Source of the DNA: Bacteroidales bacterium
GTDB taxonomy: Bacteria > Bacteroidota > Bacteroidia > Bacteroidales > F082
Length of the DNA: 64,000 bases
Assembly (NCBI GenBank): GCA_019454985.1
Contig: JACFNF010000006.1
Span: 1-64,000, forward strand
Direction: 5' to 3'
Both the position numbers and the translations under genes were made by a program. The notes under the pieces were generated by a model that saw only the letters and a program-made list of their open reading frames with translations, did no database searches and was not told the origin of the DNA. Numbering within the stretch: position 1 is the stretch's first letter; each line of letters starts with the position of its first letter. Below are positions 34,328 through 43,553 of this stretch, one piece after another.

Positions 34328-35236
34328 TTAAACACGACCAAGAATTGCAGCCATCAGAGCCTGTCGGACATACACGCCGTTTTGGGCTTGTTGAAAGTAA
34401 TAAGCCATCGGGCTCGAATCAACATCGGTGTTGATTTCGTTTACCCGTGGCAGTGGATGAAGAACTTTCAGATTTGGTCTGGCATTTTCCAACATGCTAA
34501 GTGTCAGATTGTATGAATTCTTAACCTTCTCATATTCGATAGGATCGGGGAAGCGCTCGCGCTGAATGCGGGTCATATAAAGGATGTCAGCTTTTGGGAT
34601 GACTTCGGACAGTTCGGTATATTGTTCGTATTGCAGTTTTGCACTTTTAATATGCTGTTTTACCGCGCTTGGTAGTTTGAGTTCAACAGGCGAGACCAAA
34701 TGGAAACGGGTATTAAAATGACAGAGTGCCATCGTCAGGCTGTGAACGGTGCGTCCATATTTGAGGTCGCCCACAAACATAATATCTAAGTTATCCAGAG
34801 TTCCTTGTGTTTTTCGAATCGAATAGAGGTCGAGCAGGCATTGTGTAGGATGTTGGTTAGCGCCGTCGCCCGCATTGATGATGGGTACTGGCGACACTTC
34901 GCTTGCCCAGCGGGCCGAGCCATCAACCGAGTGACGCATCACAATAAGGTCGGAATAGTTGCTTACCGTGAGGATGGTGTCTTTGAGGGTTTCGCCTTTC
35001 TGAACGCTGGATGTGGCAGCAGAGCTAAACCCTATCACGCTGGCGCCCAACTGCTGGGCAGCACTTTCAAAACTAAGGCGTGTTCGGGTAGAAGGTTCGA
35101 AAAACAGGGAGGCAATCACTTTGTCTTTTAAAATGTCCTGGCGAGGCTGTCGCTCAAAACTTTCAGCTAAGTCGAGAATACGAATAATCTCGTCTTTGGT
35201 GTAATCATTGATGGATACGAGGCTTTTGTTTTTCAT
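34328..35236 (-). CDS. pyrB: Aspartate carbamoyltransferase catalytic chain
   Basis: 302 residues. The carbamoyl-phosphate loop FFEPSTRTRLSFE (about residues 50-62), HPTQCLLDLY and LHPLPRVNEI are all present, matching ATCase. It makes N-carbamoyl-aspartate, the first committed step of pyrimidine synthesis, in the cytoplasm. It is followed 20 bp later by pyrI, giving the regulated dodecameric class of enzyme. No clear attenuator was found in the short upstream region; an AT-rich leader precedes the start. Confidence 0.96.
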   Translation of the reverse strand: MKNKSLVSINDYTKDEIIRILDLAESFERQPRQDILKDKVIASLFFEPSTRTRLSFESAAQQLGASVIGFSSAATSSVQKGETLKDTILTVSNYSDLIVMRHSVDGSARWASEVSPVPIINAGDGANQHPTQCLLDLYSIRKTQGTLDNLDIMFVGDLKYGRTVHSLTMALCHFNTRFHLVSPVELKLPSAVKQHIKSAKLQYEQYTELSEVIPKADILYMTRIQRERFPDPIEYEKVKNSYNLTLSMLENARPNLKVLHPLPRVNEINTDVDSSPMAYYFQQAQNGVYVRQALMAAILGRV

Positions 35237-35544
35237 CGGGGTGAAGTGTTTTACAATATAAGGGATGAATTATGGAAATTTCGGAACAAAAAAAAGACGG
35301 CCAATGCCGTCTTTGTAACATAAAAAAATATTTTCGTTTTTCCTGTGGAAAGTGGAAAAAATAAGATTCCTGAATGTGATGAGGTGCATTTCCGATTGAT
35401 TAACCGGGATGCAAAAATAACACATTTAAAATGCAGGTACAATAAAATCAAAAAAAAAATATCAACACTTTGATGACAAGTGTTTCCTAAAAGAACAGAA
35501 TCAAAACAGGAAATCCATATCTATAACCGATTAACAATCAACGG
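35237..35544. other. Intergenic region between dnaN and pyrB
   Basis: Contains the dnaN terminator hairpin (35288-35314) and must hold the pyrB promoter. The remaining AT-rich sequence shows no gene or RNA that I can support. Confidence 0.5.
35288..35314 (-). terminator. Terminator downstream of dnaN
   Basis: AAAGACGGC (35293-35301) and GCCGTCTTT (35306-35314) form a 9-bp stem with a 4-nt loop, and eight T follow on the reverse strand. It has the same form as the RND-operon terminator. Confidence 0.8.
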
Positions 35545-36669
35545 CTAGTTGATCATTACCGGCATAATCAGCATCAGGATATCTTCATTCTCGTTCACAT
35601 TGTCCACAGGGATCAAGATACCGGCTCTGTTTGGAGCCGACATTTCGAGTCTGACTTCTGTATGTTCGAGATTGGCCAGCATTTCCTGGAAGAAGCGCGA
35701 GTTGAATCCAATTTCCAAGTCATCCCCTTCGTAGCTGCAAGTAAGGCGTTCTTTGGCTTCGTTGGAGTAGTCAACATCTTCGGCGGCAAGGAAGAGTTCC
35801 TGGCCGGCAATCTTGAAACGTACCTGATGGGTGCTCTGGTTTGCAAAAATAGCCACGCGACGCAATGAGCTGAGCAGGCTTGCCCGATCAATCACCAATT
35901 TATTCGGATTCTGGGTGGGTATCACTGCCTCATAGTTGGGATAGCGCCCTTCAATCAGGCGGCAAACCATCGAAACATTAGCAAAACTGAAATGGGCGTT
36001 TGTTTGGTTATATTCAATAGTCACCGTTTCATCCTGACGTGATGAAAGGATATTTTTGAGCTGGTTGAGAGGTTTCTTGGGCAGAATAAATGAAGCAATG
36101 TCCGGGCTTTTGGCATCAATGCGGCGATATCGGACCAATTTATGAGCGTCGGTGGCAACAAAGGTCACATTTTCCTCGTTCAGTTCGCACAATACACCTG
36201 TCATAGCGGCTCTCAGCTCATCATTTCCGGCAGCAAAAAGTGTTTTATTGATTGCACTGACAAGCAATTCAGCCTCAAGTGTGATTTGGCTGACATCGGT
36301 CAGCTCGGGCATTTTGGGGAACTCGTCACTTTTGTGACCGGCCAGTTTAAACTTCCCTTCGCCAGCCAGCAACTCCACGCTCATCGTATCCATTGCAACA
36401 TCAAAAGTAACCGGAACATCCGCAAATGTTTTCATAATTTCGAGCAGCAAACGAGCCGGTATAGTCACTTCTCCTTCGCCTTCCATCAGGTCGGGCCTCA
36501 GTTTTACCATCATAGTGGTTTCGAGGTCGGTTGCAGTGATGCTGAGTTCGCCATCTTTTGCATTAAACAAAAAATCGTCGAGAATCGGAAGGGTATTACT
36601 GGAATTCAGAACGCCACTCAAAGCCTGAAGGCTGCGTAACAGTTTGAGACTGGTGATGATAAATTTCAT
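35545..36669 (-). CDS. dnaN: DNA polymerase III beta subunit (sliding clamp)
   Basis: 374 residues in three similar domains, the normal clamp length. Recognisable pieces are MKFIITSLKLLRSLQALSGVLNSSNTLPIL at the N-terminus (a few words of the family start), LRAAMTGVLCEL in the middle and IPVDNVNENEDILMLIMPVMI at the C-terminus. It encircles DNA and tethers polymerase. It stands apart from dnaA here, as is common in Bacteroidota. It has its own promoter-like sequence and a terminator. Confidence 0.96.
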   Translation of the reverse strand: MKFIITSLKLLRSLQALSGVLNSSNTLPILDDFLFNAKDGELSITATDLETTMMVKLRPDLMEGEGEVTIPARLLLEIMKTFADVPVTFDVAMDTMSVELLAGEGKFKLAGHKSDEFPKMPELTDVSQITLEAELLVSAINKTLFAAGNDELRAAMTGVLCELNEENVTFVATDAHKLVRYRRIDAKSPDIASFILPKKPLNQLKNILSSRQDETVTIEYNQTNAHFSFANVSMVCRLIEGRYPNYEAVIPTQNPNKLVIDRASLLSSLRRVAIFANQSTHQVRFKIAGQELFLAAEDVDYSNEAKERLTCSYEGDDLEIGFNSRFFQEMLANLEHTEVRLEMSAPNRAGILIPVDNVNENEDILMLIMPVMIN

Positions 36670-36691
36670 AATCGCTTATTTTTTCGCACGG

Positions 36692-36721
36692 TAAAAGTAA
36701 TCAAAAAAATGGTTTTTCAAA
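36692..36721 (-). promoter_or_regulatory. dnaN promoter
   Basis: On the reverse strand TTTG (36721-36718) is followed after 18 bp by TACTTTTA (36699-36692), a near-perfect -33/-7 pair of the Bacteroidota type. The start codon is about 23 bp from the -7 element. Confidence 0.55.
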
Positions 36722-36735
36722 GAAAAGAAATCCAT

Positions 36736-37374
36736 TCATTTTTTTGCTGTTTTGGTTTTTTTTAAATTCATTTTCGGTTCCGTTCCATTGAGCAGTCTAC
36801 GGATATTTTTGCGGTGTGTCCAGGGGAGGAACAGAGCGACCATCACAGCCAGAATCATATAAGTCCAATGAGGTGGCGGAAAAACGAAAGCCACAAAAAA
36901 CGGGAAGGTAACTCCTGCCGTGATGCTGCCCAACGACACATAATGCGTGCTCGCAAGCACGACAGCGAAGATAGCCAGCGCTACCCATGCGGCATAGGGA
37001 AAGAGCCCGAAACCAACGCCCAGTAGCGTTGCAACGCCTTTTCCGCCTCTGAATCCGGCAAAAACCGGCAAAGTATGGCCGATGACGGCTGCTGCGGCTG
37101 CAATAATCTCAATGAGAGGCGAGATGTCGGCTCCGCCTGTGGCATGCACGATTTGCCGCACCAAAATCACCGCAAAATAGCCTTTGAGCACATCCACAAG
37201 CAAAACCGGGATACCGGCTTTCAGACCCAAAACCCGTATCACATTGGTGGCACCGGCATTGCCTGAACCTTCGTTGCGTACATCAACACCATAAAATGTT
37301 TTACCCACCCATACTGCTGTCGGGATAGACCCGAGAAGGTAAGCAGCAATGATCGAAAGGATGATTCCTATCAT
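36736..37374 (-). CDS. plsY: Acyl-phosphate:glycerol-3-phosphate acyltransferase
   Basis: 212 residues with five to six membrane helices. The three family motifs are present: GSIPTAVWVGKTFYGVDVRN with GSGNAGATNVIRVLG (motif 1), GFRGGKGVATLLGV (motif 2) and a C-terminal NIRRLLNGTEPK (motif 3). It transfers an acyl chain from acyl-phosphate to glycerol-3-phosphate, the first step of membrane lipid synthesis. It lies only 9 bp after the giant envelope-protein gene, so the two are probably co-transcribed. The Lys-rich tail is cytoplasmic. Confidence 0.96.
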   Translation of the reverse strand: MIGIILSIIAAYLLGSIPTAVWVGKTFYGVDVRNEGSGNAGATNVIRVLGLKAGIPVLLVDVLKGYFAVILVRQIVHATGGADISPLIEIIAAAAAVIGHTLPVFAGFRGGKGVATLLGVGFGLFPYAAWVALAIFAVVLASTHYVSLGSITAGVTFPFFVAFVFPPPHWTYMILAVMVALFLPWTHRKNIRRLLNGTEPKMNLKKTKTAKK

Positions 37375-37383
37375 AATATCAGC

Positions 37384-40300
37384 TTAAAATTGAATTTCCT
37401 GCATTTTTCGAAGAAAATCAGTCATTTTGCGTTTAGTCGAAAGGGTGTACTCGTATCTTCCTCCCCTTTCAGGATCGAAAGCCACCCTTTTGTCGGGCTT
37501 AATTTCGGCCAATGATGTATTAAAGGTGTTGGACGACGACAACACTTGCATCACTCCGTTTTTAAAGGTAAGAAAATACCAGGTTTTGCTGTCGGGCATC
37601 AGGTATATAGTGACTGCATCGCCGGTACGGGTTTTCTCAATCTCAACAAATCCATTCACAGCTTTGTTAAGCTGGGTCTTGCCAATATTGGCGATATGCA
37701 AAGGGCCTATACTGACCAAGGAATGCGTTGTTGGCTCCCATTTGAGTTTTAAATGGCTGAACACCATCGTCTTATTATAATAATCCGGAACTTTTCGCGG
37801 TGCGCCGTACAAAGCCAATTCGTTGGCAATCTTGTCGTAATCGGATTGTGGAAGCTGTTCGCGCAAGGCGGGAAGGTAAAAAGCTTCAAAGCCGTCGCCC
37901 GGCAGCGAAGCCCTGTTGTTCAGACTATCGGCCATCGCACTCATTAATTTGTCATCAATGAGAAATTGAAGGCTTACTGCTGCATCGAGATAAAGTGAGT
38001 CGGGGATCATTTTATAGACATACGCTCCATACATCTGGAGGTCGAACATGGTAAGTTTCAAATCGGTAGCTAATTCCGATTTCCCGCTTACGATGCAACG
38101 TTGTGTATTCAGCTCAAGATATTTTTGGCTTTTTTTACCATCGGACGGGCTAATGGAATAGGTAGAAGTGTTTTTATTGAAGCTGACCAAACCGGCTAAA
38201 GGAGCCAGTGAGCGGTCGGAGGCCGCACGTGGCGCCTGCAAAAAAGCCGCATAATAACTATCGGAAAAAGGGGCAAAATAAAATCCGTTTCGCACGGCAA
38301 GATTACTCGTATCGGTATTCGTGGCAAAAACCGGCAGCCGCACATCGTGTGGATCAACCACCGTATCAAATGCCACATAAGGCAAGGCGGTTTCTGTACA
38401 TTTATGGACAAGCTGATAACCTCCATTGAAACGCAATAGCTTGTTTCCCGATTCAAGGGTCACTTTTCCGGCAAAACGAAACCAGGGGTTCAGGAAAAAT
38501 TCCTGCCGGGCATCAATCCGGCCTGATGCAGTGGTTTTCCCTTCTTCATCCGACTGAATCTTATCAAAAAAGATATGGCTTACTGCTCCATTCACATCCG
38601 TATAATCGTACAACCCATTGGCAATCATACTTTTTCTGCTCAATACTTTCACATTGGCTTGTGTAAAAGTGTGTGTCATCCGGTTAGTATCGGCAATAAT
38701 CAGGGCGTTGGAAAGCGATTGCATTTCCGCATCTCTGGCAATGGTAATCACAGGTTCGGAAGGGAAAATGGCAGCATCACCCACCCGGATAATCTTCACA
38801 TCCTTGGCCAAAATGAGATTGTCTTTTAAATTGTAGTCGGCGCTAAGACAGAAAAAAGACAGTGAATCCTGCTTCGGATGCACGGAGGTGAAGCCTGATC
38901 CGGTAAGGTTCAGCTTGATCAGCTCTCTATGGGTCATTTGGTCAAACTCAAGTTTTTTTCCAATCTTGTTATTGTTCAGGGCGATTGTTTGCAAGTCCAT
39001 ATCCCAGAAAGCCTCATCGAGGGAGCAATCGTATTTATTGAATGGGAACGAAAGCCTGCTTTTGTTATCAAGATGGGTAAAAACAGCCGATCGCGAGGCA
39101 AAATCAACATGGGCATGATAGTCGTTGGCATAAAAGGCTTCCATTCCCGATGCACCGGCCATGAGTCTGAAATCGGCGGTATCGGCATCGAACGACCGGC
39201 TGCCGAGTGTGAAGTATTTGGAGTCAACCATGGCATCATCAAACGACATTTTACCATCGGCTGTCAATCCCTTGGGCTGCAACACCATTTGGCCATGGAA
39301 ACGACTGTTTCCAAACAGCTGATAGGGTTCTTTCACCGTGCTGAGATGCATTTGGTTTTCGGCTGTTTGCCAATCCATATTGAGCTCTTTGCCTTCACCA
39401 TTTGGAAAAGCCACCGGTTTTTCTGCAAGACGCATCTCGTGCCAGTCGAGCAAGGCCGTCACTTCCGAAGGCGAAAAAAGGAAATCTTTTGAATAGGCAT
39501 CCGAAGTGAGATAAGCAATACACCCCATCCCTCTGAATCCGTTGTTCGATAGTTGCAACTTGGTATAATAGGTGGCTAGCCCGCCAAACATGGGGTAGCC
39601 TTTTTCGAGTACTTGATGCTCAAAACCAAGCGAATAATCATTCATCACAACCAATGGTTCGCGAAACGACGGAAAAATACCTCCCGAAACAAGATAGCCG
39701 TTAAAACGCAAATTGCCGGTTGAAAAGTTATCCAAGCTGTCAATCTCAAAAGCATCCACCACATAATAAAAGGTGTCACGTTTAAGCAGTCCGTTTTGGA
39801 TATTGTTTTGATCGTAATAAACAAAGCTTTCGCCTTTACTGGTAAAAATTGGAAAACTCGGAAGGTCTTTTACGCCTGATTTATTGAAAGGCTCATCTAT
39901 ACGCAATGTTCCGGTAAGGTCGGAGAGAACGTTTCGGAGATAGCGATATTCTTTTTGTTCATCCTTTTTCGATTGTTCGCGCAGCGGAACGCGGATAGCC
40001 AGTGAGTCAATCTTCGAGAAATTGAGTTTAAAAGTGCTGTACTCAAAAGTACCGGTCTGACTGTAAAAATCGAACAGCCCTGCTTTGACAAGGCCTGCAA
40101 ATACAAAATCACGATCTTTTTTCAGGACGATCTTTTCATTGTCCGGAAAAAGTTTTACTCCCTGCACATCGCTCAGAGTAATTTCGGGCATCCCATTCAC
40201 CGTTAGATCGTTCGTTGAAAGATTGAGGATAAAATTATAGGTATTTTTATCTGTTTTTGAATTAAACCGCAGCACATCATAATCTTGTTTTCCGTATGGT

Positions 40301-41904
40301 GCGGCAGCCACTGCATCGAAGCGACGTCCCAGCCAGGCTTTTTCTTCTTTGGCATCATACACCAAATAGCCTTTTGAGGCTAATGTAAGCAATTGTGCAG
40401 CCACCTGTTCGGGAGGTTTACGAAGATATTCGGCCAGAAAACGTAAATTAAGTTCGCCATTGGGAGCCATTTCCTTTTTAAATCGGGCAATGGCAGCCAC
40501 CGGATTTTCGGCATCAATCAATTGGAGACGGTCGTATTCGCTTTTCGAGAAAAAATCAAGCGATTCGGCACTCGCCACATTCTCAATTTGCAAGCCGGGA
40601 GCCGGTCCAAACAGTATCTCTTCGGATTGCGTGTCCCAAAGGGCTGCTTCGGCAAAAATGGCCACCTGATGCCAGGTATCCGTGAATGGGGCGTCGGGTA
40701 TGCCTTTCACCGAACGGATTAAACTCACATGATGCCTTTTATGATCATAACGAAACCATATTGCCGGATGAAAAAGCGAGTCCTGGTCCAAAAAAACACT
40801 CACCGAAGATCTTTCGGCCTGAATCCGGTCGGAGGTAAACGAAAAAATGTCGGAACGCAGTTCAATTTTCGGCTTCTTCTCACGATAAAAAACCAATCTT
40901 GCTTTTTCATTTTCTTTGGCTTTACCTACAAAAGCGCTCCCCTCAAGTGTGATCGGTCCAATATAGCGCAGATTTGGGAACAGACGATCCACCTCATAAT
41001 CCGTAAGATAAGAAGTAAATTTTGGATATGAGGTTTTCTCACCGGCCGGGCTGTTAAACACTTGTTCCTGAAAAGAACCCAAAATCGGTTCCGGAAGAAG
41101 GTCGGCATGGTGCAGCACCACCGAATCAGCCATAAAGCCAGAGGTTTTGAGGTCAATTTCATAATGATCCAGTTCGACGAATACCTTTTGAAGCGCCGGA
41201 TAACGCTGCCAAAAAACTTGTCCGCCCCGCCCTTGCCAGAGGTTTTTGCCAAAAAACAATTTTCCCGAAGTATGGACGAGTAGGGTACTATCTTTTTTAG
41301 TTGCTCCTTTCAACACGCCTGACGCCGCCATAACAAGCTGCTCATCAACAAAGTCAAAGCTCCATTGGCTTTGGGTCAGATACCATGACACCGTACCTTT
41401 TCCGCCAATTTTTCCCGAGCTCATCCAATCGTTGGCTGCATCGAGCAATTGCTCCATTCCTACCGGGCGGTTCTGAGCCGCTATTTGGGCATAAGCTGTA
41501 AGCCAGACTTTGAGGTTGGCCTGACCTGACGAGCCACGTTCAAGGAATTTGATAAAGTTGATGAATGTGAGATAGCGGTGAGCCGGTTTCAGTTTTTGGG
41601 CTGCCGAGGCAGCAGCTAAAGCTGCGATTTGCTGTTGGAGCTCGGCGCCGAATTTCTTTTCCCAGATTTGTGAAAATTCTTCAATATCATTCAGTGCCTC
41701 ATTCTTCTCGCGGCTGGCCGGCAATACACCAAAATACGACTTCAGCTCATCAGGGAAAGTTTCCGGACGACCCGAAAAAATTTGCTTTTGTTGAGCCGTA
41801 AGCTGAGGGCTTACAAAAACAAGCAAAAACACCAACAAGCTTAACCCAACCGCTTTAAAATCTCCAAAGGATTCCATCCGACGGTTGATGTTCACAGCAT
41901 TCAT
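37384..41904 (-). CDS. Giant exported protein of unknown function (1506 residues)
   Basis: A hydrophobic stretch GLSLLVFLLVFVSPQLTA (about residues 20-37) serves as signal peptide after a charged N-terminus; ATG 41904 or 41877 could be the start. The next 180 residues are helical, and the remaining 1300 are beta-rich with many short alternating strands, frequent Asp/Asn/Phe and no obvious catalytic motif. There are no sorting-tail, TonB-box or lipobox signals. The pattern fits a very long periplasmic or outer-membrane-associated beta protein. I do not recognise the family. It is flanked by prmA (28 bp) and plsY (9 bp) in a run that also makes membrane lipid, hinting at an envelope role; this is inference. 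Confidence 0.8.
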   Translation of the reverse strand: MNAVNINRRMESFGDFKAVGLSLLVFLLVFVSPQLTAQQKQIFSGRPETFPDELKSYFGVLPASREKNEALNDIEEFSQIWEKKFGAELQQQIAALAAASAAQKLKPAHRYLTFINFIKFLERGSSGQANLKVWLTAYAQIAAQNRPVGMEQLLDAANDWMSSGKIGGKGTVSWYLTQSQWSFDFVDEQLVMAASGVLKGATKKDSTLLVHTSGKLFFGKNLWQGRGGQVFWQRYPALQKVFVELDHYEIDLKTSGFMADSVVLHHADLLPEPILGSFQEQVFNSPAGEKTSYPKFTSYLTDYEVDRLFPNLRYIGPITLEGSAFVGKAKENEKARLVFYREKKPKIELRSDIFSFTSDRIQAERSSVSVFLDQDSLFHPAIWFRYDHKRHHVSLIRSVKGIPDAPFTDTWHQVAIFAEAALWDTQSEEILFGPAPGLQIENVASAESLDFFSKSEYDRLQLIDAENPVAAIARFKKEMAPNGELNLRFLAEYLRKPPEQVAAQLLTLASKGYLVYDAKEEKAWLGRRFDAVAAAPYGKQDYDVLRFNSKTDKNTYNFILNLSTNDLTVNGMPEITLSDVQGVKLFPDNEKIVLKKDRDFVFAGLVKAGLFDFYSQTGTFEYSTFKLNFSKIDSLAIRVPLREQSKKDEQKEYRYLRNVLSDLTGTLRIDEPFNKSGVKDLPSFPIFTSKGESFVYYDQNNIQNGLLKRDTFYYVVDAFEIDSLDNFSTGNLRFNGYLVSGGIFPSFREPLVVMNDYSLGFEHQVLEKGYPMFGGLATYYTKLQLSNNGFRGMGCIAYLTSDAYSKDFLFSPSEVTALLDWHEMRLAEKPVAFPNGEGKELNMDWQTAENQMHLSTVKEPYQLFGNSRFHGQMVLQPKGLTADGKMSFDDAMVDSKYFTLGSRSFDADTADFRLMAGASGMEAFYANDYHAHVDFASRSAVFTHLDNKSRLSFPFNKYDCSLDEAFWDMDLQTIALNNNKIGKKLEFDQMTHRELIKLNLTGSGFTSVHPKQDSLSFFCLSADYNLKDNLILAKDVKIIRVGDAAIFPSEPVITIARDAEMQSLSNALIIADTNRMTHTFTQANVKVLSRKSMIANGLYDYTDVNGAVSHIFFDKIQSDEEGKTTASGRIDARQEFFLNPWFRFAGKVTLESGNKLLRFNGGYQLVHKCTETALPYVAFDTVVDPHDVRLPVFATNTDTSNLAVRNGFYFAPFSDSYYAAFLQAPRAASDRSLAPLAGLVSFNKNTSTYSISPSDGKKSQKYLELNTQRCIVSGKSELATDLKLTMFDLQMYGAYVYKMIPDSLYLDAAVSLQFLIDDKLMSAMADSLNNRASLPGDGFEAFYLPALREQLPQSDYDKIANELALYGAPRKVPDYYNKTMVFSHLKLKWEPTTHSLVSIGPLHIANIGKTQLNKAVNGFVEIEKTRTGDAVTIYLMPDSKTWYFLTFKNGVMQVLSSSNTFNTSLAEIKPDKRVAFDPERGGRYEYTLSTKRKMTDFLRKMQEIQF

Positions 41905-41932
41905 AGATTAATGAGAAAGCTTAGCGTCTGGT

Positions 41933-42763
41933 TTATTTCTTAAACACAGCTGCAACCCATTGGTTTTTGGCTAAATGCTTCACATATTTTAGCCCGACGG
42001 AAGAAGCTTCTTCTGTAATTGCATGAAGATCGGTCTTATAAAATCCACTAAGGAGAAGCAATGCTCCGGCGTTCATGGCTTGTACGTAGCTGTCCATATC
42101 TTCTAAAAGGATATTCCGATTGATATTGGCAATTACCACATCAAAGCGGTTTGAACCAATTGCCGAAGCATCACCCAAAACGACCCTGATATCCGGGACT
42201 TTGTTCAGTACGATATTGTCGAGGGAGTTGTTGTACGACCATTCATCGTTGTCAATTGCCATCACTGGAAATGATCCTTTTTTCCGGGCGAGGATAGCCA
42301 GTACACCTGTACCACAGCCCATGTCGAGGGTACTTTTTCCATTGAAATCCATTTCGAGCATGAGTTGAATGATCTGCGAAGTGGTTTCGTGATGTGCCGT
42401 TCCAAACGACATCCGGGGTTCGATAATCAGATCGAACTCGTATGAAGAATCGGGTTCATGAAAAGGTGCTCTCACCCGGCATCGTTCATTGATGATGGCC
42501 GGCTGATAGTCAGACTCCCAGATTTCGTTCCAGTTTTTGTCGGGCACAGGTTCAAGTTTCAAGAGTCTGAACGAGGCAAACAAACTCTCGTGAAGCAGTT
42601 GATCTATCAGGTCAGGCCGATATTCCTCTTCGTCAACATAGGCTTTCAGATTTGCTTCTTCAAACAAAAAGCTGTCGAAACCTATTTCGGACAAGCGGGC
42701 TGTAAAAATCTCGGCTAACTCTTCTTGATCAGGCAAAGTAAAGGTAAGCTCAAGCCAGGCCAT
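41933..42763 (-). CDS. prmA: Ribosomal protein L11 methyltransferase
   Basis: 276 residues. An N-terminal domain (about 1-120) precedes a SAM-binding core with LDMGCGTGVLAILARKKG and IANINRNILL, the latter matching the NxxxxxL active region of PrmA. PRMSFGTAHHETT is the family's conserved segment before the SAM motif. It methylates ribosomal protein L11 at several Lys and the N-terminus. The start codon directly abuts the tpiA stop, so the two are translated from the same message. Confidence 0.93.
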   Translation of the reverse strand: MAWLELTFTLPDQEELAEIFTARLSEIGFDSFLFEEANLKAYVDEEEYRPDLIDQLLHESLFASFRLLKLEPVPDKNWNEIWESDYQPAIINERCRVRAPFHEPDSSYEFDLIIEPRMSFGTAHHETTSQIIQLMLEMDFNGKSTLDMGCGTGVLAILARKKGSFPVMAIDNDEWSYNNSLDNIVLNKVPDIRVVLGDASAIGSNRFDVVIANINRNILLEDMDSYVQAMNAGALLLLSGFYKTDLHAITEEASSVGLKYVKHLAKNQWVAAVFKK

Positions 42764-43522
42764 TTATTTAATGCTTTTGCAGATTTCGATGAACTCTGCA
42801 GCTTTGAGGGATGCTCCGCCAACCAATCCTCCATCAACCCCGGGCTGGGCAAAGAGTTCCGGCGCATTCTTCGATGTACAGCTTCCGCCATAAAGAATCG
42901 TGGTATTGTCAGCCACTTCTTGTCCGTAACGTTCGGCAATCAGGGTGCGGATATAGGCATGCATTTCGGCAGCTTGCTGTGGCGTGGCATTGATGCCCGT
43001 TCCGATGGCCCAAACAGGCTCATAGGCAATGATCACTTTCTCAAACTCATGGGTATCCAGATGGAAGAGCCCATGACGCACCTGCCTCCTGACCACCTGA
43101 AAATGTTTCTCGGCTTCGCGCTCAGGAAGCGATTCGCCGACGCAGAAAATCGGAATAATCTGATTTGCCATAGCCTGATTTACCTTTGCTGTGAGCATCT
43201 TGTCGTTCTCTTCAAAATATTTCCGACGCTCACTGTGCCCGATGATGCAGTAGGTGATATCCATTGATTGCAACATGGCGCCCGACACCTCGCCGGTATA
43301 TGCGCCCGAACCAAAAGCTGACAGATTTTGTGCACCAACTTTGAAAGTGCTTTCCTGGGCATAGTCCGAAGCCATCTCTAAATAAGGAAAAGGCGGACAA
43401 ATGACCACTTCAGTATCCATATTGATGTTTTCCAGAAGATCAATCAGATCCTCAATGAGCTGTTCAGCTTCTTCGAAACCAAGGTTCATTTTCCAGTTTC
43501 CTGCAACAATTTTTTTACGCAT
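42764..43522 (-). CDS. tpiA: Triosephosphate isomerase
   Basis: 252 residues, the normal length. Active-site residues are present: Lys11 (AGNWKMN), His96 (IIGHSERR) and Glu168 (AYEPVWAIGTG), followed by the phosphate-binding LYGGS and GGLVGGASL segments. It interconverts DHAP and G3P in the cytoplasm. In other Bacteroidota tpiA follows a DUF1599 and a DoxX-type gene; here the same order is interrupted by an ABC permease gene. Confidence 0.97.
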   Translation of the reverse strand: MRKKIVAGNWKMNLGFEEAEQLIEDLIDLLENINMDTEVVICPPFPYLEMASDYAQESTFKVGAQNLSAFGSGAYTGEVSGAMLQSMDITYCIIGHSERRKYFEENDKMLTAKVNQAMANQIIPIFCVGESLPEREAEKHFQVVRRQVRHGLFHLDTHEFEKVIIAYEPVWAIGTGINATPQQAAEMHAYIRTLIAERYGQEVADNTTILYGGSCTSKNAPELFAQPGVDGGLVGGASLKAAEFIEICKSIK

Positions 43523-43553
43523 GACACATTTTTTTTGAGTAATTATTCATTTT

